From NCBI GenBank assembly GCA_023212725.1, contig JALBYF010000005.1, forward strand, positions 62,001 through 126,000: DNA of 64,000 bases, written 5' to 3'. The notes under the pieces were generated by a model. It saw nothing but the letters and a program-made list of their open reading frames with translations. It was not told where the DNA came from and did no database searches. Shown piece after piece: positions 58,501 to 64,000 of the stretch; the stretch's first letter is position 1, and each line of letters starts with the position of its first letter. The stretch is from Tranzscheliella williamsii (taxonomy: Eukaryota; Basidiomycota; Ustilaginomycetes; Ustilaginales; Ustilaginaceae). Position numbers and translations under genes: made by a program.

Positions 58501-61327
58501 CGGAGGAGTCCTGCTCCATGAGTTGATCAGTCAGTTGCATGATGAAATATGGTGTGCAGGAGAGACCGGCATTTTCCAGCTGCTTTATGAATTCGTCGCT
58601 AATATGGTCGGAGGGCCGGCACTGAAACATCTTGGCCATAAGGAAAGCAGCGGCAGTTCGGTGCGAGCTGAACTCAGTCGGAGTGGCGAAGAGGCTTGCG
58701 AAGGACACAAAGAGGGACAGGGCGCTATCGACAGGCAGGGCTGCCCTTTGCACTTTTTCTCGGTCGCAAACAGTGACGAAGTCAGATAGACTCGACAGAG
58801 AGAGCGGCATGGACAGATCGACGCCGTGTGCCAAAGCCGACACATCTAATGTCCACAGTTGCATTATGGATTGAAGCAACTCCAATCGACCGTCTTCATC
58901 AGCAGCAGTGGCGGCGCCTGAGCTGGAAGAAGTTTTGGCGTGCGAAGCAGTGACGCGCGAGGTGGTGCGCTTATCGGCGCGCAATCCATCCTTGGTGTCG
59001 ATGCGCGGCAATTTGTAGATGGTCTCTCTGAATGTGGCTCGCAAAGATTTGGCGATTTGTGGGTACATGAGCGCCGCATCGGGCGCCCAGGGTAATCGCT
59101 GCCGCTCGCTGGCCAACAAGACGCAAGCTTTGACCAGGGCGATCTTGAAACTGATGGGGCTGCTATCGGCCATGCAGACAGGCACAAGGTCGCGAATGGT
59201 GCGTTGAGGATCCAAGCGGAACAGTGCAACAAAGAAATCGCACATGAGTATGGTTTCTATCGCTCTGTTTTGGCTCACTATCAGTCTCTGCGGATTGAAA
59301 AGACGATCCTTCAATTCGGTTTCGATGTCGTGCACCATCAGACGAAGACCTGTGTCTGACCGAGGTGTGGACGCGGCAGCCTTGAAAAGATCAACGCAGC
59401 AGAGCGTCGAAACGTCGACGAGGTTTGGGTTGCGAGGGCTCTTGCGCAGGCCATCGAAGAAAGAGAGCTTCTTGGCAACGCTACCACTTGCCTTACGGCT
59501 TTCGCCGACGGCAGCCTTGCCCACGATATCGGGACAGAGGATCAGCAGAGCCGTCAACATGGGCCAAAAGGCGATCTTGCGCTTGGTGGAATCAGCGAGG
59601 CTATAGACCTGATCAAAAAGCACATCGGGGTTCCCTTCCAGCCGTCGGTTGGATGTGATCAAGGCGGCAAACTCAGAGGAGTGATATTGTATCCAGGACC
59701 AGACGGCTCGGCGAACGACGAGGGCTATTGTGTACTGTGCGCTTCTCTTGAGATGAAGGAAGGATGTGCTGAGCTCCTGCAAAATGTTTGAGAGGCGGGA
59801 ACGCTGCAGGTTGGAGCATTCCAGCAGGCGTAGTTCAGCGGAACTGGGGGATTCCTCGATGGTCGAACTGAGATAATAGAGACGATTGCGGAAACGTGCT
59901 GATACGACAACCCAGTTGCTGGAGCTGAGATAAAAGACCACCTGACTGGCGAGCCTGTAGACGCGAGTCTGCAGATGACTCGGAATATCGGAGCGCTCTA
60001 CCTCGAGGCTAGAAGCCATGATCGACCAGGAGCTAGTGTGGAAGCGTGGAGGGCTCTGTGCGCTCTTCACTGCCGGGCGGTTCGGAGCGGACGGGACGAG
60101 GAAAGGAGACCTAGTCGGGATAAACGCCGGATAGAGGATGAAGAGGCTGGTAGCGCTGGCTAGACATAGAGAGCTGGACATAAAGACTTCTGGATGCTTC
60201 TCTGTCGTCGATGAATGCTCGTCGCGAGACTCTGTTTCCTCTTTTCCCATGCGTGAAGAGGTATGAGTAAAGCTCCTGGTGCTTGAGAAGCTCGATGTAG
60301 GATCACGAAGACTAAGATCTCTAAGCGATCGCTCTGAGGGCATGGCTCTGCCGGAAAGGCCGTGACTATGACTGTGTCCGGATCCGGACTCAGGTTTGGT
60401 TGCCCGAGAATCCGGCGCATCGTGCCCAGAAGCAAAAGTGGCTTCATCCCTGGCTACGGTCTGCTTGATGAGCGTTGTCATGACACTGAGGACATGCTTG
60501 GCTTGCGTATCGTCCATTGCCGGTGGATCTGACCAGACCGGGGCAGCTGGCACTGGCTTGGCATGGTGATCAACGGCAGGTAGATCGGCAGTTTGACTGG
60601 CTGTGGCTTCGGCCTGGAGTGGGTAAGAATGAGGTGACGCTTCTTGCTGCTGCAAGTTACCCGAGGAGAATCTCCAATGATGGTTCAAGCAAGACACGAG
60701 GACTTTCAGCAAAAAAAGCTGGGAATGAAGCATGCCTACGCTGACCTGCTGCTCGAGCCTCTGCTGAGAGGCCTGCTTGATGAGCACTTCGATAGCCCCG
60801 AGAAGCTCCTTGACAACGCCGCCAAGCTGGAAGCAGCTGAGGCTGACGAGATTAGCTACGCTCGATCGCACCGGTTCATCCTCCTCAAGCAGTTGCAGAC
60901 GCAGTCCCGAGTTGCAGGGAAGCTTGTTCACCAAACGTTGAACGATGCTACCGATAAGCAGCTGGCTAGAGTTGATGCCCACTGCAAGACTGCTGCCTGC
61001 CGGTGCCGTAGCAGAGGTGTCTGTAGAATCGGCTGGAAAGGTATGCAGGTTGTTGACAACTGCGCTGGTGGAAAACGAGGGGGTTATACCGCTTTCGTAC
61101 GAATCGTTGGTGGCTGGCGGCTTGAAGCCGGAGGCACTTCCGATCGAGTGCGTTGTGCTGTGATGCGCGTAAGGATTAGCGTGAGAATTTGCCTCGCTCA
61201 TCGGTCCAGTTCGACGAGGATCGCTGACGGTGTTCGGCCCAGCCGAAGAGCGCGGTGCCGATGCACTGAGATCGCCATTGCCAGCTCCTCCCCTGTTACT
61301 GCTCACCGAGCCGAACGAAGTCGTCAT
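52532..61327 (-). CDS. IRA1: Ras GTPase-activating protein of the Ira/neurofibromin type
   Basis: ATG 61327 opens a single 8.8-kb exon of 2931 residues, similar in size to yeast Ira1/Ira2 and human NF1. The first 450 residues are Ser/His/Thr-rich. Long helical repeat regions surround a RasGAP domain at about 1500-1750: the arginine finger is R1556 in MVFRSNSF (LFRGNS in NF1), and YQGVGGLMFLRFISPAVVSP is the FLR block. A Sec14/CRAL-TRIO-like domain follows at about 1890-2040 (VVIDMTACQPSNVTPGQWLL, NVIFLNPNT). A PH-like segment comes next. The protein speeds GTP hydrolysis by Ras and so damps cAMP/MAPK signalling, which controls morphology and mating in smut fungi. The symbol is by family only; IRA2 would fit equally. 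Confidence 0.93.
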   Translation of the reverse strand: MTTSFGSVSSNRGGAGNGDLSASAPRSSAGPNTVSDPRRTGPMSEANSHANPYAHHSTTHSIGSASGFKPPATNDSYESGITPSFSTSAVVNNLHTFPADSTDTSATAPAGSSLAVGINSSQLLIGSIVQRLVNKLPCNSGLRLQLLEEDEPVRSSVANLVSLSCFQLGGVVKELLGAIEVLIKQASQQRLEQQVSVGMLHSQLFLLKVLVSCLNHHWRFSSGNLQQQEASPHSYPLQAEATASQTADLPAVDHHAKPVPAAPVWSDPPAMDDTQAKHVLSVMTTLIKQTVARDEATFASGHDAPDSRATKPESGSGHSHSHGLSGRAMPSERSLRDLSLRDPTSSFSSTRSFTHTSSRMGKEETESRDEHSSTTEKHPEVFMSSSLCLASATSLFILYPAFIPTRSPFLVPSAPNRPAVKSAQSPPRFHTSSWSIMASSLEVERSDIPSHLQTRVYRLASQVVFYLSSSNWVVVSARFRNRLYYLSSTIEESPSSAELRLLECSNLQRSRLSNILQELSTSFLHLKRSAQYTIALVVRRAVWSWIQYHSSEFAALITSNRRLEGNPDVLFDQVYSLADSTKRKIAFWPMLTALLILCPDIVGKAAVGESRKASGSVAKKLSFFDGLRKSPRNPNLVDVSTLCCVDLFKAAASTPRSDTGLRLMVHDIETELKDRLFNPQRLIVSQNRAIETILMCDFFVALFRLDPQRTIRDLVPVCMADSSPISFKIALVKACVLLASERQRLPWAPDAALMYPQIAKSLRATFRETIYKLPRIDTKDGLRADKRTTSRVTASHAKTSSSSGAATAADEDGRLELLQSIMQLWTLDVSALAHGVDLSMPLSLSSLSDFVTVCDREKVQRAALPVDSALSLFVSFASLFATPTEFSSHRTAAAFLMAKMFQCRPSDHISDEFIKQLENAGLSCTPYFIMQLTDQLMEQDSSEMQRHFLELLKRSQVRRQGFITKQANWSANVDAPFFPSEQERMAENTFVQLVLLLMMCSSDTEVCASAMQCAREHAILSDLAPYYYGTMSPEWKKFFSDLGDPNFLLTGRIAQQKRIRALLRDIGPPSVGGWLAWKEAYSRWANLTQIVARPVAEQASSAQDKAAQWHNYAGFLCAFGGSCFSAEDVITESIQPMLAKVLPNHADSERPAPLIERFVQEMVDLLVSDSLWVREKSKETLGVDLGPRLIGILFRQIHAVLSDFFDKDTGYPKTTDMYTVFVEQSIGVASMVLNRMEESKVSPFTSNVDIGSLMVLFVEYANSLGRDEHAIRIKTAMCQLCENLMRKKTAFCFTNELRVRNRLFQALTTWTSDGADDSTQTTDMMERLHRDLDVSCLKCISIFLDKLPLLLADDALLLDDKVEWAKTRHFALYFGYFIKILNRTRHSEKAAAAALSDRSRIRTFNDGKPLASLKGKDIAKDYAPLRDSAILALSNLLASNIDSGLHSSLPLAYHEDPRIRTAFMQIMTNVLNQGTAFDELERMGGTRKRNNLVDLVCSDNLQLALSICQVCPGRDVELMNVLLLSMFDSKGGLIRFLKAAVEEEIQRTATEEMVFRSNSFCTALLSTFARTHGYDYLRSIMAPLITEIARRPSGTSFEMDPSRVEPGASTAKNQQALQEIAQAFIDSICSSAHRVPAVLRELCRHIRNVLDARFPASRYQGVGGLMFLRFISPAVVSPHMIDINLTGPSKDLRRGLVLISKILITLASNNLFSSHKEPFMTGLNDFLKGNVWKVTAFLDQVSDARTDPDRLYAADQPLGYGIHPSVYGIDERDQNMLHKFLFDNVDKIGKSLVARTAQSGTAEKKGLIKEYSAPGSEEGQIIYDRLCEVLADAGEPKMDDLPELSYAAGNSQEFLRRHAGRNIDEESYRTVFYEGPPSRAGRPVLHYTMQNQKADTIDFEGLILYILQTLQAFAYRQYDVVIDMTACQPSNVTPGQWLLYFSSLVPASIIGNVCNVIFLNPNTTVKAELQFWSETTYHESDLRREFADKLVSLQTVAHCTTLSEIEMFIEPRNLGLDQVTMSILSSPIDVRFDQITMVWYYRSLTPVTFSIGGEYLQITSLKQQEWLPKQSVYLNDIFHLSDIDDVRSISIRGDDNAFFLSCRGGSVNFVFNSRERSDVVQALRQAKARVSKFRANPSVDRILRPSDVPGTLLNMAMLNITSGDHALRLSAYNLLCALSTSFNFGASGARKRLLSSRGLALPANTMGFVSDLSKEFAVAAPGVTLEFLLSFFDGFERASPSQKTMCLHYMSPWLSNLVMFVHTSREQQAEYQRRIKEILNQLISITTKQPDMYAIMQRCVWSQLSRLDDLIPVFLEVFAEAAMDSGLHTERFEAVLDTMVSFASINLRGKLLSRLRKVIAKTAQNPVVSHLHLNASWKEIATLVRMNMVLSFTNRVEALLYLPELLHVILLLAGNGVDATRYSIYGSAINLIHSLCTEDPREARKPDEATPRTPEAVAKLRVLLDRLAEPDSLKLFGLPEGQSNAFSASQDIVRDTPDNASIERLAGLMYDIADIAAPSTDAANSWRARLTSLVTSTAFQYNPIIQSRAFVLLGCLAQGEIDDDLLYQILVSLRGSISEWANSNSDMPMISIVTCLSKVVKILPTRSRYLPQMFWLGIAMIQCGHVPLFKSGVELVYATVQCLWDRRIAVTEGTDFISFLLDARIEFREAACKLDDETGVDFEINFSFGMAALLVKGLRHPSTKDSTTQLMQAMLHHSAVDGEGEMKSQQGRISASQLGCFIGLLPTATRPEDFGRLLQLAGVEQKFCDEAVQARKDGYNGLFDYLDVLENKIALLLVTLVTSLLQHAESDQEKLLLYGFLEEAAREIPAIVSILYDSLAPHMKDIFVNCSNGAILDAAHGIAQTAVSQPFFAAQARETAKRGGPGAYLEESGYASLLGCGSFSPLMEGRRHVLAKLCIQLVLGLTDVGTT

Positions 61328-62557
61328 CTAGTCTGCCGTATGCCGCTTCACCAGGTGCATCTGCTGTAATAGTGTATGCGTAGTTGGAGGATGATATTGG
61401 ACCAGAGACCGTAGAGGTCGAGGGGCGATGCCAATGCCAATGGGAACAAGCAGATTCGGCGACAGCCCTAAGAGACAGCAGCGAAAGCAGAGCTCCCGCG
61501 ATGATGTCAATGTGTTGCGGAGGTGAGGTTAAAAACCCTAAGCTGTCTCTGGCTTGCTGAAAGACGAAGCAACGATGTTGAAGCACGCTGTGTCTAAACT
61601 GGCAACAGTGACGAAAGCGGGAAAGAAGGTTGGAGCGCGTTGGCGTGTGCGAGAATGCAGATCGAGGCTGGAGCTGTGCGTCTGGGTCCCACTCCCGCAG
61701 GATACGGCAGTGCTGCTACTCGACCAAATTGTAACAGAGAAATCAAATCGCAGAAGGAACAAAGTAGATATGAGAGGCAAAGAGTGGGATCGCAACGGAA
61801 GATGGACGAGGGCGATGAGGGATTATTGGATTGCGCTTGATCGCAATAATTCCGTGCGGTGCGCCCAAAGCTCAGAGCCGCTCTTCGTAGCAGCCACAAA
61901 AAGCCACCAGCAATTAAGCACGTATGCCTGTCCTAACCTTCAGCATGCTCATCAAGCTGCGCTGAACACGCGATTCCTCGCCGTCCCTCGCAGTTCTATT
62001 GGGCTTCAGGCGATACAGAAGCCGCTGTAGCGGGCGGTGGAGCCACGATAGTGAGTGGGGTCCAGACCGAGCCATTCTCTAGCATGTAGCGTTGTCCGGC
62101 GGAGGTGCAGCTGAGTAGCTAAGCACGAAATAGTTAAACGCAATATCGCCGGCGTAGAAGCACCAAGTAAGGTTTGAATTCAGGTGGTGCGCCGTCGTGC
62201 GCATGGCGTGAAGTGTGACTACAACCGGCAATACCGGATTAGAATAGGCTGCAGGTGGAACATCCGTTCTACCATTGCTGGAGATACAACGCCTGCGCTT
62301 CGGACCAAAGAAGGGCAGTGTGCCCTCTCTCGTCGTGAGTGTCTCTAGCCTTCCTATCAGCAGAGTAAACCACCTGCATCTTTCCAGTCTTTTTGACGCC
62401 CTTTTTGCAGTCTCAGACTAGCACACACGTTGCGGTGATCACGCTGGTAAAGAAGGTGGGTTACCAGATTCGAAGGAAATGCTCGTGATAAGTGGCTACA
62501 GATACTCAACGTAATGGACGGTCTCATTGGCAAGGCGTCGGAGCGAGACGCGCATCG
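61328..62557. other. Intergenic region of 1.2 kb upstream of the RasGAP gene
   Basis: Likely holds the RasGAP promoter and the 3' flank of the transporter gene. A plus-strand frame of 158 codons (61554-62030) has no domain and is not accepted as a gene. No repeat stands out. Confidence 0.4.
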
Positions 62558-64000
62558 CTAGCCTCGCAATGCAGCTCCATATCGCCGGACGAGACGGATG
62601 GCTAAGATGCCTGCGACAAAGGCACAGCAGCCTCCCAGGCGGAAGATAAGCCCCAGCGCGTCGCTATTCTTTCCCTCGCTCTCATGTGTACTTGCGTCCT
62701 CTTGCAGACCGCCTGTCTTGCTTCCGGGCTCCATGATGGCAAAGATGAGCGATGAAAGGGCCGTGACCACAAACTGTGGCAAGACGATCGCGACGTTGTG
62801 AAGCCCAAGCACCGTGCCTGCGTGAGCCGATGTAGCCTGTGGTGCTTGTGATGGCCCATCCCTGGAACCCGACGCAGCATGCGCTCTTTCTTCAGCCTGC
62901 CTGGTCCCAGACCCCATCGCCAATGTGGTCTCCAGGATTGCTTCGTCCTCGTCCTCACCATGTCTCCCCTCGTAGCTGTTGGAGGAAGAAGGTACCATTT
63001 CTCTGCCTCGCGAAGACCGGTCCTGGTCCATAGACCCGTGATGGCTCGTACGCCGTGGCTTGTCGGCACTGAGCAACGACATGGTCACCTCCTCCGTGTC
63101 GTCGTTGAATCTAGACGATGCGTTCGGCGTGCTTGTGACGCCTGGATCTTTATCCTGGGTCTGGATCAGGATTCCCAACAAGCCGTAAGGGACCCAGTTC
63201 GAGACGGCAAAGCAAGCTCCTACGACGGCGATGACAAGCGTCGCCATAAAGACGCTCTGGGTCAGGCCAGCAAGCCAGGTTCCCATCATCGCCGTGCAGA
63301 AGACAAAGTGCGAAAAAACCCACCAGAAGGGCAGTCTCGGCCATCCGTCTCGCAGCTTGCCTATGCGCCTGAGCAACGAGGATGTAGGGAAGGCTGTCGT
63401 CAACGAACCGTCGGCCGAATTGGGCACTACGAGAGGCAGAATAATCGAGGTGAGCAGCGAGAGGATGGCGTACCAAAAGAAGGCTCTGCTGCCCACCCTT
63501 GTCGCTTCTTCAAACATCTCGTGGTCGCTCTGTTTGCCTCCGCCTGCTCGCACGTCGGCCTTGTAGATCTCGCCAACCCAGACAGTGCTGTAGAAAAGGA
63601 CAGGAAACCAGCCCATCTGAGCGAAGAACTGGATCTTGAAGATTTCCAGAATGGGCTGCGGCAGCTGCTTGGCCTGTAATTTAAGATCACGGAAGATTTC
63701 GACCAGGGATGGGTTTCCGGTGGATGCTGCATGCCTCAGGAGCACCTGCTCCTCGACTAGCCAGAGGACGGCGGCATGCGTGGCCAACAGAACGAAGGTG
63801 ACGATGACCGAGATAATCTGAATCTGCGTGGTGCCAAGGAAGGACGGGGTGATGGAGGGTAGGTCGAGATTACCGATTAGAAAGCTGAGCACCGAACCTA
63901 AACCGCCTAACCTAGCAGCCCAAGCATTCGCATCTGCTTGTTGTTCGATGGTAGCTACATCCACCATCAACGCTCGATTCATTGCCGAAACAGCGTTGAC
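62558..64000 (-). CDS. SUT/SLC45-type sugar transporter, 5'-truncated by the window edge
   Basis: The frame is open to base 64000, so the N-terminal half lies outside; the Met at 63982 is internal. The visible 480 residues start NAVSAMNRALMVD, followed by EQQADANAWAARLGGLGSVL and LIGNLDLPSI. These match the RALIVD...NAW..R..G.G..IG blocks in sucrose/SLC45 carriers (GPH/MFS fold). About seven membrane segments follow, including QIISVIVTFVLLATHAAVLW, the FFAQMGWFPVLFYSTVWVG block and MATLVIAVVGACFAVSNWVP. A hydrophilic loop of about 120 residues with LLSADKPRR sits before the last two helices. The family moves sucrose, maltose or glucose with protons, and Sut1 of fission yeast is a relative. 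Substrate here is unknown. Confidence 0.87.
   Translation of the reverse strand, partial: VNAVSAMNRALMVDVATIEQQADANAWAARLGGLGSVLSFLIGNLDLPSITPSFLGTTQIQIISVIVTFVLLATHAAVLWLVEEQVLLRHAASTGNPSLVEIFRDLKLQAKQLPQPILEIFKIQFFAQMGWFPVLFYSTVWVGEIYKADVRAGGGKQSDHEMFEEATRVGSRAFFWYAILSLLTSIILPLVVPNSADGSLTTAFPTSSLLRRIGKLRDGWPRLPFWWVFSHFVFCTAMMGTWLAGLTQSVFMATLVIAVVGACFAVSNWVPYGLLGILIQTQDKDPGVTSTPNASSRFNDDTEEVTMSLLSADKPRRTSHHGSMDQDRSSRGREMVPSSSNSYEGRHGEDEDEAILETTLAMGSGTRQAEERAHAASGSRDGPSQAPQATSAHAGTVLGLHNVAIVLPQFVVTALSSLIFAIMEPGSKTGGLQEDASTHESEGKNSDALGLIFRLGGCCAFVAGILAIRLVRRYGAALRG

Noticed and set aside
61554..62030. 158-codon plus-strand frame upstream of the RasGAP gene
   Set aside because: No domain, near the RasGAP promoter, and composition unlike the confirmed proteins.
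1..64000. Transposons, integrated viral genes, CRISPR or plasmid functions
   Set aside because: No transposase, reverse transcriptase, integrase, terminal repeats or spacer arrays were recognised in any frame.

Overview
The window is nuclear DNA from a GC-rich, gene-dense, intron-poor basidiomycete, most likely a smut-type fungus (Ustilaginomycotina). The basis is compact genes with long single exons, small introns with GT-AG ends and CTGAC-like branch sites, a dispersed single 5S rRNA gene, and protein families typical of these fungi (CADG-type Axl2 protein, SUT/SLC45-like sugar carrier, TIP41, Rix7, Bet3). The genus is inference and cannot be fixed from this sequence. No transposon, CRISPR array or viral gene was recognised.

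Layout. 1-5.5 kb: the 3' part of TIP41 (TOR/PP2A signalling), a three-exon small secreted cysteine-rich protein, the FG/CCCH nucleoporin Nup42 and, divergent from it, the WD40 protein Ski8. 5.7-18.6 kb: an FBXO21-like F-box protein, the 20S pre-rRNA nuclease Nob1, the DNA glycosylase Ogg1 with a probable dual-targeting start, the mRNA-export factor Gle1 (partner of Nup42) and the AAA ATPase Rix7. 19-26 kb: a TB2/DP1/HVA22 (REEP-like) membrane protein, tRNA-Asn, a five-exon tail-anchored cytochrome b5 and a pol iota-like Y-family polymerase carrying a pol eta-like UBZ finger.

27.8-37.5 kb: an unknown Q/P-rich protein, proteasome subunit Rpn12, an unknown three-exon protein, TRAPP subunit Bet3 (with an apparent GC-AG intron) and a large Axl2-like CADG membrane protein. 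37.8-46.9 kb: a 5S rRNA gene, an unknown low-complexity protein, a second unknown three-exon protein with the same 3' exon layout as the first, a mitochondrial PP2C (Ptc5/PDP-like) and a DIPP-type Nudix hydrolase that begins with an apparent signal peptide. 47-64 kb: Sec18/NSF, a second identical tRNA-Asn, TCTP, a 2931-residue Ira/neurofibromin RasGAP and the 3' part of a SUT/SLC45-like transporter that runs off the right edge.

Most genes are housekeeping. Functional links inside the window are RNA export and decay (Nup42, Gle1, Ski8), ribosome maturation (Nob1, Rix7), secretory traffic (Bet3, Sec18, REEP-like protein) and growth signalling (TIP41, RasGAP, TCTP). The more unusual items are the small secreted protein, the signal-peptide Nudix protein, the mixed-type translesion polymerase, the two unknown three-exon proteins, and coding exons of one or two codons at the start of Ski8 and TCTP.
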